Source of the DNA: an uncultured Alphaproteobacteria bacterium
Lineage (GTDB): Bacteria; Pseudomonadota; Alphaproteobacteria; Reyranellales; Reyranellaceae
Direction of reading: 5' to 3'
DNA length: 14,864 bases
Assembly: GCA_903929895.1 (NCBI GenBank)
Contig: CAIYWM010000236.1
Coordinates: forward strand, 1-14,864
Under the pieces are notes generated by a model that saw nothing but the letters and a program-made list of their open reading frames with translations, searched no databases and had not been told where the DNA came from. The translations under genes and the position numbers were made by a program. Positions 6,131 to 12,889 of the stretch are shown here, piece after piece (the stretch's first letter is position 1; each line of letters opens with the position of its first letter).

Positions 6131-7112
6131 GCCGGCGGTCGCCCGCCGGGGTCACCAGACCCTCGAGGACACCCGCGAACAGCCGGTATTTGATCCCGAC
6201 GACGGCCAGTTCGCGGGCCCAGTTCACGATGTCGCCCCAGGGGTCGTTGAGCTTGCCGAGCCCCGCCACCACCGCGACCACGGTTCCCACCTCGATCGTT
6301 CCCTGCAGGACCTGCCAGCCGCCGAAACAGAGTGCGGAGGCGACGGCCAGGTGATGCATCATGTTCATCAGCAGGTTCATCGTGAACTTGATCCTGTAGA
6401 TTCCCATGTTGAGCGTGAACACGCGCTCGATCGGGTCCTGCGTCCAGCCCCAGCCGATGCGTCCGTCCGAGCCCCCGCGCCCGGAGATGCGGCTCACCAG
6501 CCCGCCACTGATGCCGCGCTTGACCAGTATGCGCGACTGAGCACGCCGGTTGATGGCACGCTGAAGGAGAGGAACGAAGAAGACCTGCGGCAGGAAGAAC
6601 GCGAGGCCCAGAAGGGTCATGCGCCAGTCGAGATAGAGCATGTAGACGATGACGCTCGTCAGCACGCCGCCCTGCAGCAGCGGCTCGGACAGGCTGACGC
6701 CGGTGAAGCCGCCGATCGGTTCAGCCTCCTCGAGCACCATGGAAATCTCAATGCCGGCTTCCTCGCCGCTGACGTCCCGCGTCGCACGGTCGGCATATTC
6801 TCCGACCAGGCCGCGCAGGCGGCGCACCGAATCCTCGGCGACCCATCCGCGGTACACGTTGAGACAGAGTTTCAGGCTCTGCTCGGAGAGCACGACGCCG
6901 ACATAGGCGGCGGCCAGCCACAGCACGGTTTCGAAGGCGCCGCGGTCCACCAGGACATTGATCACACGGCGCTGCAGCTCCAGGGGAGCCGCGCTCAACA
7001 GGAAGACGAGCACCGACAGCACGGCCAGCGCCGCCTGGTGGCGCCCGGACGAGCGGAGCACGAAGCCGAGGATCGTCGCCGGCAGCGGCACATTCCCGTC
7101 AGGGCCCATCAT
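6123..7112 (-). CDS. ABC exporter transmembrane domain protein lacking an ATPase domain
   Basis: A 329-aa inner-membrane protein resembling the six-helix domain of ABC exporters (ABC_membrane). Hydrophobic segments lie at about residues 27-45, 62-82, 150-170, 160-190 and 250-285. The usual coupling features are seen, for example WVAEDSVRRLRGLVGEYADRA near 90 and an ELAVVGIKYRLFAGVLEGL end near 305. A normal half-transporter continues with about 250 residues of ATPase carrying Walker A, LSGGQ and Walker B. Here the frame stops and the fixK promoter begins at once, so there is no room for one. The ORF is intact, so it may be a true TMD-only protein or the stable remnant of a lost NBD. ATG at 7112 or 7109 overlaps the end of the receiver gene by about 14 bp. 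Confidence 0.7.
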   Translation of the reverse strand: MMGPDGNVPLPATILGFVLRSSGRHQAALAVLSVLVFLLSAAPLELQRRVINVLVDRGAFETVLWLAAAYVGVVLSEQSLKLCLNVYRGWVAEDSVRRLRGLVGEYADRATRDVSGEEAGIEISMVLEEAEPIGGFTGVSLSEPLLQGGVLTSVIVYMLYLDWRMTLLGLAFFLPQVFFVPLLQRAINRRAQSRILVKRGISGGLVSRISGRGGSDGRIGWGWTQDPIERVFTLNMGIYRIKFTMNLLMNMMHHLAVASALCFGGWQVLQGTIEVGTVVAVVAGLGKLNDPWGDIVNWARELAVVGIKYRLFAGVLEGLVTPAGDRRPT

Positions 7113-7470
7113 CCAGGACTCGCCTGATGCTGCCGGCCAGATCGGAGAGCGGCTTCTCCAGCACGTCCCTGACCCCCAAACCGGACGCCCGGTCGCGCAG
7201 GGAACGGGTCACCCGGCCGCTGATCAGGAGGACCGGCAAGGCAACGCCGCGGTTCCGCAGCCGCTCCACGAGCTCGAGCCCATCGATCTCGGGCATTCGG
7301 TAGTCGATGACGAGGCATCCGACGGCCGGAAGGTCACTCTCCTCCAGGAGAGCCTCCGGAGTCGGATAGAGCCGGACGCTGAAGCCCTCCATCTCAAGCG
7401 AGAACTTGAGCGCATTGCGCACGGCAGCATCGTCGTCGACGAGCAAAATGACATCGGGAGCCTTCGACAT
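7099..7470 (-). CDS. Single-domain response regulator (receiver only)
   Basis: A 123-aa CheY-like receiver with no output domain. It has acidic residues D12-D14, phospho-acceptor D56 in VIDYRMPEIDG, S84 in the LLISGR strand (Thr in most receivers, Ser allowed) and K106 in LEKPL. All key phosphorylation residues are present. It starts 50 nt after the fixJ stop and overlaps the ABC gene at its 3' end, so it belongs to the fixLJ unit. The receiver is FixJ-like (compare VIDYRMPEIDGLEL with FixJ TDIRMPEMDGLEL). It could act as a phosphate sink or decoy for FixL. Caulobacter FixT is a receiver-fold FixL inhibitor that binds an Fe-S cluster, but this protein has only one cysteine (C52), so it cannot work the same way. 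Confidence 0.82.
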   Translation of the reverse strand: MSKAPDVILLVDDDAAVRNALKFSLEMEGFSVRLYPTPEALLEESDLPAVGCLVIDYRMPEIDGLELVERLRNRGVALPVLLISGRVTRSLRDRASGLGVRDVLEKPLSDLAGSIRRVLDDGP

Positions 7471-7520
7471 GCAGCAACGTCGCCCGCGGCGCGTGGAACC
7501 GCGTTGATCCAGCGCAAATT

Positions 7521-8132
7521 CTAGGAGTCTCCCTCGGCCAGGAGGACCATGCGCACCAGTTCGGAAAGGCTGTCGGCCTGCATCTTGGTCATCACGTTCG
7601 CGCGATAGACCTCGACCGTTCGGGCGCTGATGCCGAGGTCGTAGGCGATCACCTTGTTCGCCTTGCCGGCGGCAAGACCTCGCAGGACGTCGCGTTCCCG
7701 ACCGGACAGGGCGTCCAATCGCTTGCGGATCGCCATGATGCGGTCCTCGCGCTCGCGGTTGCGGGAATGGCTGTCGAGGGCAGATCTGATCGCCGACAGA
7801 AGGGCTTCGTCGTCGAACGGCTTCTCGATGAAGTCGACGGCGCCGGCCTTCATCGCCTCCACCGCCATGGGCACGTCGCCGTGGCCGGTCATCACGATCA
7901 CGGGAAAGCCGGCCCTCAGGTCGACAAGACGGCGCTGCAGTTCCAGCCCGTCCATCTCCGGCATGCGGATGTCGGTGACCACGCAACCCGGCTGGGCGTC
8001 CGGCAGGGCCTTCAGGAACGCAATCGCGGAATCGTGCACTCGCACGGCAAGGCCCGCCGTGCTGAGCAGGAAGGCAAGCGATTGGCGGACATCGACATCG
8101 TCGTCGATCACATGAACGACCTGGCTAGGCAT
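7521..8132 (-). CDS. fixJ: Response regulator FixJ
   Basis: A 203-aa two-domain response regulator. The receiver (1-122) has D10-D12, phospho-acceptor D54 in VVTDIRMPEMDG, T82 in VMTGHGDVPMA and K104 in FIEKPF. A LuxR-type HTH (about 138-203) follows with SGRERDVLRGLAAGKANKVIA and DLGISARTVEVYRANVMTKM. D54 and the length match rhizobial FixJ. Its ATG lies inside the end of fixL (8-bp overlap), with GGGAGA about 8 nt upstream. When phosphorylated by FixL under low oxygen it should activate fixK, and two FixJ-like elements exist in the window. Confidence 0.93.
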   Translation of the reverse strand: MPSQVVHVIDDDVDVRQSLAFLLSTAGLAVRVHDSAIAFLKALPDAQPGCVVTDIRMPEMDGLELQRRLVDLRAGFPVIVMTGHGDVPMAVEAMKAGAVDFIEKPFDDEALLSAIRSALDSHSRNREREDRIMAIRKRLDALSGRERDVLRGLAAGKANKVIAYDLGISARTVEVYRANVMTKMQADSLSELVRMVLLAEGDS

Positions 8133-9279
8133 CGTCCGTCTCCCGGCCGTCAGCGGCCGCGCGCAGGGTGAAGTGGAAGATCGTGCCTCCCCCCGGAGGC
8201 GAATCCACCCAGATCTTGCCGCCATGGGCCTCGACGATCGTGCGACAGATCGAAAGTCCGAGCCCCATGCCCTTGCGCTTGGTCGTGACGAAGGGCTGGA
8301 AAAGCTGTCTCGCCACCTCAGGGGCGAGACCGGACCCGGTATCGGCGACAGTCACCTCGACCTGGTCTTCGGGTCCCGCCGCCGTCGCGATGTCGAGCCG
8401 GCGGACGCTCCCTCCCTCGCTCATCACCTCAATGGCATTGCGCATCAGGTTGACGAGCACCTGCTGGATCTGGATGCGGTCGGCGAGCACGAGATCGGCG
8501 GCGGGATCGAGCCTGAACGTGACCGCAATGCCGTGCTCCCTCGCACCAACGAGTGCGAGCGTGCTGGCATCCTCGATCAACTTGGGAAGACTCTCGATCC
8601 GCCGCTCGCTCTCCCCGCGCGCCACGAATTCACGCAGGCGACGGATGATCTGCCCGGCCCGCAGGGCCTGGTCGGCGGCCTTGGAGACCGCATCGCGGAG
8701 CATCTCGACGTGCTCGCCCTCCATCCGCTCGAGCAGGCGGCGCGAGCCCTTGAGATAGTTGCTGATGGCGGTCAGCGGCTGGTTGATCTCGTGCGCGAGC
8801 GTCGAGGCCATCTCGCCCAGCGCCGTGAACCGCGACATGTGGGTCACCTCAGATTGCAGCTCCTTCAGCCGGTCCTCTGTAAGCTGCTGGTCGGTCAGGT
8901 CGCGGATGAAGCCCGTGAAGTGGTGGCGGTCCCCGGCGCGCAGCTCGCCCACCGTGAGATGCATCGGGAACGTCGTCCCGTCCTTGCGCCGGCCCACCAC
9001 GATGCGGCCGATGCCGATGATCCGGCGCTCGCCGGTCGAGAGGTAGCGCCCGATATAGGCGTCGTGCTGCTCGCGATAGGGCGATGGCATCAGGAGGCTG
9101 ACATTGCGGCCGCACGCTTCGTCCGCCTCGTAGCCGAACAGGCGTTCCGCGGTCGTGCTGAGCGATTCGATACGGCCCCGCTCGTCGATGATGATCATGG
9201 CATCGGGCACGGTCTGCAGGATGGACCGCAGGCGCGCTTCCGCCGCCTCGAGCGCAAGCGCGATCGACGTTTCGCTCAT
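8125..9279 (-). CDS. fixL: Oxygen-sensing haem-PAS histidine kinase FixL (short, soluble form)
   Basis: A 384-aa kinase. A PAS domain (about 15-130) carries the FixL haem signature: H72 in QHDAYIGRY is the proximal ligand (H200 in B. japonicum), R78 matches R206, and R92 in IIGIGR matches the O2-sensing R220. Next come the H-box ALGEMASTLAHEINQPLT (phospho-accepting H163), the N-box NLMRNAIE (N281), DTGSG (313-317), FQPFVTTK and GMGLGL (337-342). There is no hydrophobic N-terminal segment, so it is cytosolic, unlike S. meliloti FixL. It has one PAS domain, so it is shorter than B. japonicum FixL (505 aa, two PAS). R86 replaces the position of H214. It overlaps fixJ by 8 bp. The RBS at the ATG is weak. 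Confidence 0.93.
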   Translation of the reverse strand: MSETSIALALEAAEARLRSILQTVPDAMIIIDERGRIESLSTTAERLFGYEADEACGRNVSLLMPSPYREQHDAYIGRYLSTGERRIIGIGRIVVGRRKDGTTFPMHLTVGELRAGDRHHFTGFIRDLTDQQLTEDRLKELQSEVTHMSRFTALGEMASTLAHEINQPLTAISNYLKGSRRLLERMEGEHVEMLRDAVSKAADQALRAGQIIRRLREFVARGESERRIESLPKLIEDASTLALVGAREHGIAVTFRLDPAADLVLADRIQIQQVLVNLMRNAIEVMSEGGSVRRLDIATAAGPEDQVEVTVADTGSGLAPEVARQLFQPFVTTKRKGMGLGLSICRTIVEAHGGKIWVDSPPGGGTIFHFTLRAAADGRETDDA

Positions 9280-9297
9280 CGGAGCATCCGGCTCATC

Positions 9298-9335
9298 GGC
9301 GCATCACCATGACACTGTAACTTATAGCATGCGCC
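9298..9335 (-). promoter_or_regulatory. Possible fixL promoter with inverted repeat
   Basis: In the 77-bp gap before fixL, a 7-bp inverted repeat GGCGCAT (9298-9304) / ATGCGCC (9329-9335) flanks an unusually AT-rich stretch. On the minus strand this stretch contains TATAAG (9326-9321), a good -10 match about 42 nt before the fixL ATG. No clear -35 is visible. It may allow fixLJ to be expressed independently of the upstream usp-hemN genes. Confidence 0.3.
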
Positions 9336-9356
9336 AGCTTCGAGGGATCACCTCAA

Positions 9357-9572
9357 TCAGGGTCTTATGAAGGAGAGCGGCGCATCCTCGTCGAGATTGT
9401 CGATCGCCGCCGTCAGCTCCGCCGCGATGTCGTCGATCGGCCGGCCCAACCGGAAGATGCGAATGGCCTCGGAGAGCAGGCACCGCGCGACCACGTCGTC
9501 GGCTATGCCCTGCTTCGATGCCTCGGCCAGCGCCGCCTCGACGTGCCGGGAGACCATTTGGTAAGTGCTCAT
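9357..9572 (-). CDS. 71-aa protein of unknown function
   Basis: A small acidic, mostly helical soluble protein: MSTYQMVSRHVEAALAEASK, a middle part with VARCLLSEAIRIFRLGRPIDDIAAEL, and the end DEDAPLSFIRP. There is no membrane segment and a single cysteine (about residue 31). GAAGGAA lies about 7 nt before the ATG, and the gene begins 14 nt after the hemN stop, so it is probably co-transcribed with hemN. I do not recognise a named family. Its position between hemN and fixL suggests a role under low oxygen, but nothing in the sequence shows what it is. Confidence 0.65.
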   Translation of the reverse strand: MSTYQMVSRHVEAALAEASKQGIADDVVARCLLSEAIRIFRLGRPIDDIAAELTAAIDNLDEDAPLSFIRP

Positions 9573-9585
9573 GACGGTTCCTTCT

Positions 9586-10929
9586 TCAAATCCCGCGTGA
9601 ATGCCGGCCGTCGGCATGACCGAGGTGGGTATCGAAAGCGGCGCAGACGAAACGCACCAGCGGACGGCCGCGCTCGGTGACGTGCAGTGACGCGCCATCG
9701 CGCTGGATGATGCCGTCGCTGACCAGCTGGGGAAGCCCGGCCACCTCGGAAATAAACGATTGGGTCGAGGCGCCATGCCGGCGGCAGACGTCATCCAGAT
9801 CGACCGAGAAACTGCACATCAATCTCTCGATGATCTCGCCGCGCAGCCGGTCCGCCGCGGTGAGCTCCAGGCCCCGCACCGAGGGGAAGCAGCCCGCCTC
9901 GATCAGCGACTGGTAGCGTCCCGGATCGGTGACGTTCTGGGTATAGCCGCGCGGCAGGCTCGAAATCGCCGAAGCGCCCAGGCCGACGACGGATGGCTGG
10001 TCGACCACGACATACCCCTGGAAACTCCGGCGCAGCCGGCCGCGGTCCGCCGCAGTCGAAAGCGGGTCGTTCGGCCGCGCATAGTGATCGAGACCGACCT
10101 TCTTGTAGCCGCCCTCGACCAGGCGTTCCGCCACGAGACGGGACATGGCGGCGCGCGCCTCCGCCCCCGGCAGGCTCTCCGTGTCGATCAGGCGTTGTCG
10201 CGCCTTCATCCACGGGACATGCGCGTAGGCAAAGACGGCAAAGCGGTCCGGCGCCAGTGCGAGCGCGGCGTCGAGCGTGCGGGCAAGCGTCTCCGGCGTC
10301 TGCTTCGGCAAACCGTAGACGAGATCGATGTTGATGCGGGCGATGCCGGCGGCACGGATCCTCGCGATGGCGGCGGCGGTATCCTCGATCGACTGCAAGC
10401 GGTTGATCGCCTTCTGCACGTCGATGTCGAAATCCTGGACACCGAAACTCACGCGGTCGACGCCGATGTCCCGCATCGTCGCCACGAATTCCTCGTCACA
10501 GAAGCGCGGATCCGCCTCCATGGAGGTTTCCGAGCCGCTGCGCCGGTCGAAGCGCGCGGCCAGCCGCTTTGCCACCGCGACGATGTTCGCCGAACCCAGC
10601 TGCGACGGCGTACCGCCGCCCCACTGGATCTGGCCGACCATCATTCCCGGCACGGCCTCGGCGACGAGATCGATCTCCTTGGCGAGTGCACGGGCGTAGG
10701 CGCCAAGCGATTCCGAACGGTTCATCGCCGCCGTGTGGCAGGCACAGTACCAGCACAGGCGTGCGCAGAAGGGCACATGGAGATAGATCGTCGAGCAGTC
10801 GCGGCCCAGGTCTCCAAGCCACGCTTTGTGCTGCACGGCACCTATGGCACCGTGGAACTGGGCGGCCGTCGGGTAGCTCGTATAGCGAGGGACCGACCGG
10901 TCGTAGGCCGCGATGGTGGTGGCGTCCAT
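9586..10929 (-). CDS. hemN: Oxygen-independent coproporphyrinogen III dehydrogenase HemN
   Basis: A 447-aa radical SAM enzyme that decarboxylates coproporphyrinogen III to protoporphyrinogen IX without O2, for haem synthesis under low oxygen. It shows PRYTSYPTA (14-22), HVPFCARLCWYCACHT with the HemN-type C-x3-C-x2-C-x-C motif (C55, C59, C62, C64), WGGGTPSQL (about 104-112), VSFGVQDF, INIDLVYGLPKQT and the HemN C-terminal domain. Length is close to the E. coli enzyme (457). The start at 10929 shares one base with the stop of the upstream usp gene (TGATG), so the two are coupled. The FixK box before usp would control it, which fits hemN control in rhizobia. It supplies haem for the cbb3 oxidase encoded nearby. 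Confidence 0.93.
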   Translation of the reverse strand: MDATTIAAYDRSVPRYTSYPTAAQFHGAIGAVQHKAWLGDLGRDCSTIYLHVPFCARLCWYCACHTAAMNRSESLGAYARALAKEIDLVAEAVPGMMVGQIQWGGGTPSQLGSANIVAVAKRLAARFDRRSGSETSMEADPRFCDEEFVATMRDIGVDRVSFGVQDFDIDVQKAINRLQSIEDTAAAIARIRAAGIARINIDLVYGLPKQTPETLARTLDAALALAPDRFAVFAYAHVPWMKARQRLIDTESLPGAEARAAMSRLVAERLVEGGYKKVGLDHYARPNDPLSTAADRGRLRRSFQGYVVVDQPSVVGLGASAISSLPRGYTQNVTDPGRYQSLIEAGCFPSVRGLELTAADRLRGEIIERLMCSFSVDLDDVCRRHGASTQSFISEVAGLPQLVSDGIIQRDGASLHVTERGRPLVRFVCAAFDTHLGHADGRHSRGI

Positions 10930-11768
10930 CAGTGCGAGATCAGCACGGGAATGGTCATGCTGGACAGAAGCGTGCGGCTCACGCCGCCCAGCACCATCTC
11001 GCGCACGCGCGAGTGACCGTAGACGCCCATGACAATGAGGTCGCTGCCGATATCCGCGGCGCGCGACAGGATGATGGCGCCCACATCGCTGTCGGCGGCA
11101 ACGTCGCGCTGGACCGTGACCTTCACCCCGTGACGCGTGAGCCACAGCGCCACATCGGCACCCGGCTCGGCGCCGTGGCCGTCCGGAGACGTGCGCGGGT
11201 CGACCACGAGAATGACGACCTTCTTCGCCATCCGCAGGAACGGCAGGGCATCGGCCGCCGCCCGCGCGCTTTCGCGACTGGCATTCCAGCAGAGCAGCAC
11301 GGACTCGCCGACCGGAGCGCGCACGCCGATATGCGGGACGACGAGGGTCGGCCGGCCGCTTGCCAGGACGACGGCTTCGGGCAGGTCCGATGGGGTCGGC
11401 GTCTGGGCATCGGGGTCCGTCTGACCCAGGACGAGGAGATCCGTATAGCGCGCCTGGATGACGAGCTCGGAATCGATGAAGCCGTCGGTCACGCGCCATT
11501 CATGCGAGGGAACGCGGCGTTCCTTCGCGGCCTTTTCGAAGGCCGTGAGCGCGGCGGCCTGGTCGGCATCGGCGCTGGCTTCGTAGCTGGCGAACAGCGA
11601 ATCCATGGCGACGCCGCCTTCGAAGAAGATCGGCGCTTCGAGCGGGGGACGGGCATGCATGCCGACCAGATGGGCGCCATAGCGCTCCGCCAGTTCAGCC
11701 GCCACGGTCAGCCTCTGGCCAACCTTCGGGCTGGCATCGCAGTGAACGAGAATCGTCTTGTAGGCCAT
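10929..11768 (-). CDS. Two-domain universal stress protein (UspA family)
   Basis: A 279-aa protein made of two Usp folds, about 1-145 (MAYKTILVHCDASP...) and 150-279 (ESVLLCWNASRESARAAADA...). The second half carries the nucleotide-binding signature DLIVMGVYGHSRVREMVLGG (G-x2-G-x9-G), followed by Gly then V-S-R where Ser/Thr is usual. The first half has the weaker DLLVLGQTDP. AGGAGG is 6 nt before ATG 11768, which decides this start over ATG 11774, where the same site would touch the start codon. A FixK box lies 53 bp upstream. Usp proteins under FNR/FixK-type control are common in alphaproteobacteria. It is the first gene of usp-hemN-71aa. Confidence 0.88.
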   Translation of the reverse strand: MAYKTILVHCDASPKVGQRLTVAAELAERYGAHLVGMHARPPLEAPIFFEGGVAMDSLFASYEASADADQAAALTAFEKAAKERRVPSHEWRVTDGFIDSELVIQARYTDLLVLGQTDPDAQTPTPSDLPEAVVLASGRPTLVVPHIGVRAPVGESVLLCWNASRESARAAADALPFLRMAKKVVILVVDPRTSPDGHGAEPGADVALWLTRHGVKVTVQRDVAADSDVGAIILSRAADIGSDLIVMGVYGHSRVREMVLGGVSRTLLSSMTIPVLISH

Positions 11769-11820
11769 GGGCATCCTCCTGAAGGTGCGCCGATCCTGCC
11801 GGGCCGCGAAGCGCGCGACC

Positions 11821-11834
11821 TTGACGCAGGTCAA
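11821..11834. promoter_or_regulatory. FNR/FixK box 3
   Basis: TTGACGCAGGTCAA, a symmetric TTGAC-N4-GTCAA dyad. Its centre (11827.5) placed at -41.5 on the minus strand predicts a start near 11786, with CAGGAT as a weak -10 at 11798-11793 and an 18-nt leader containing AGGAGG before usp. In the plus direction the same rule predicts a start near 11869, directly at the ATG of the SafE-like gene (11870), which would be leaderless. The usp-hemN unit is therefore the clear target. Confidence 0.78.
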
Positions 11835-11869
11835 TCGCCGCCGGGGAAAATCGTGGTCCATTGCGGTCG

Positions 11870-12604
11870 ATGGACATCATTTCCCGTTTCTTCGCGATGT
11901 GCGGCGACGGCCTCATGGCTGCCGCCTCGACGCCGCTCGGCCTGCCGGTGGCGTTGCTCCTGGCCGGCCTTGCCGGCAGCCTCGTGCATTGCGTGGGCAT
12001 GTGCGGGCCGTTCGTGCTGGGCCAGGTCATGGCCTCGGCCGAGGAGCCGGGGGATCGCTCCTATGGCGAATGGCGCCGGCTGACCGGCGCCCTGCTCGTG
12101 CCCTACCATCTCGGCCGTTTCACCACCTACACGGCGCTGGGAGCCGTGGCCGGAGGCGCGACGGCAGTGTTTGCCTCCCTGGAGATGTTCGGCTGGCTGT
12201 CGGCCATCCTGCTGATCGTGGCAGCCGGCCTGCTCGCGGCGCAGGCCCTCGGCATGGCCGTAAATGCCGCCGCGCCCGGGACGACCGTGCTGGCGCGCCT
12301 CGCCGGACCGCTCTCCGCTTCGCGCACCGCGCTGGCGCGGTACGGGCTGGGCGTCGTCCTGGGCTTCCTCCCCTGCGGTCTTCTCTACGCGGCCCTGGCC
12401 GCCGCGGCCGGCACCGGCTCGGTTGTGTCGGGAGCCATCGCCATGGCCTGCTTCGCGCTCGGGACCGTTCCTGCGCTCGTCGCCGTCGGTTGGGGCGGAT
12501 TGATCATGCGGCGGCATCTGCGGACGATCGCGCGATGGGTCAGCCCGCCGCTCCTCGCCGGCAACGCAATGATCATGCTCGCCCTGGCGAGCCAGAGGCT
12601 CTGA
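11870..12604 (+). CDS. DsbD_2/SafE-type membrane protein (sulfite exporter TauE/SafE family)
   Basis: A 244-aa polytopic membrane protein with about six helices: 24-40, 75-100, 105-130, 155-180, 185-210 and 225-242. Diagnostic features are HCVGMCGPF (H40, C41, M44, C45), YHLGRFTTYTALGA (79-92) and GFLPCGLLYAAL (C169), the pattern of the DsbD_2/UreH-like group annotated as TauE/SafE family. These proteins are often encoded beside cbb3 oxidase genes, and the H-C-x2-M-C motif suggests metal (copper) or thiol chemistry in oxidase assembly. ATG 11870 is preferred to TTG 11861, but the ribosome-binding site is poor. It diverges from usp across FixK box 3. Confidence 0.8.
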   Translation: MDIISRFFAMCGDGLMAAASTPLGLPVALLLAGLAGSLVHCVGMCGPFVLGQVMASAEEPGDRSYGEWRRLTGALLVPYHLGRFTTYTALGAVAGGATAVFASLEMFGWLSAILLIVAAGLLAAQALGMAVNAAAPGTTVLARLAGPLSASRTALARYGLGVVLGFLPCGLLYAALAAAAGTGSVVSGAIAMACFALGTVPALVAVGWGGLIMRRHLRTIARWVSPPLLAGNAMIMLALASQRL

Positions 12605-12625
12605 CAGCCCCCGACCATCGAGATT

Positions 12626-12760
12626 TCAGCGTGTCGCGATGGACTCGAGAACCGCAGCCGCAGCCAGAACGAGCAGGATGGCGGCGAACAGCCACAGTCC
12701 AACGGACCCGGCGTCATGGACCAACTCCTCGGAGGTCATCCTTTTGTCTTCCCTGGTCAT
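12626..12760 (-). CDS. 44-aa single-pass membrane peptide behind a FixJ-like element
   Basis: A short gene: MTREDKRMTSEELVHDAGSV, then GLWLFAAILLVLAAAAVLES and IATR. A charged cytoplasmic N-terminus (about 1-16) is followed by one transmembrane helix (about 20-38). ATG 12760 has GGAGG about 7 nt upstream, an excellent site; an internal ATG at 12739 is less well placed. Its 3' end converges on the SafE-like gene 21 bp away. It has its own probable promoter, a near copy of the fixK FixJ-like element, 93-115 bp upstream. I do not recognise the family. The size and setting resemble small oxidase-associated subunits such as CcoQ/CcoS, but the sequence does not identify it. Confidence 0.65.
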   Translation of the reverse strand: MTREDKRMTSEELVHDAGSVGLWLFAAILLVLAAAAVLESIATR

Positions 12761-12852
12761 GTTGCCCTCCTGCACCAACGCCGTCACTGCGCGTGGCGCT
12801 CCTACTCTGGACAGCTGGCTAAGAGGATGTGCGCCAGCCGGCAATTACGGAA

Positions 12853-12875
12853 TTGACCTAGGGGACTCTACGTAG
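12853..12875 (-). promoter_or_regulatory. FixJ-like promoter element, second copy
   Basis: On the minus strand CTACGTAG (12875-12868) is followed by AGTCCCCTAGGTCAA (12867-12853). Aligned with the fixK element at 6130-6108, 20 of 23 positions agree, with no similarity to speak of on either side. It lies in the 129-bp gap between the DUF2189 stop and the 44-aa peptide gene and points toward the latter. The match and position are seen; FixJ binding is inferred. Confidence 0.6.
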
Positions 12876-12889
12876 CCAGCCCTGCAGCG

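Noticed and set aside
8173..9312. 379-codon plus-strand frame opposite fixL
   Set aside because: Shadow of fixL, rich in Arg/His/Gln, with no recognisable domain.
10930..11499. Extended hemN frame reaching into the usp gene
   Set aside because: The added region is low-complexity Arg-rich translation of usp in another frame; HemN homology begins at ATG 10929.
12853..12866. FNR/FixK box at the TTGACC of the second FixJ-like element
   Set aside because: Only the left TTGA half-site is present; the right half at the required spacing reads GGAC, not TCAA. The same holds for TTGA at 6108.
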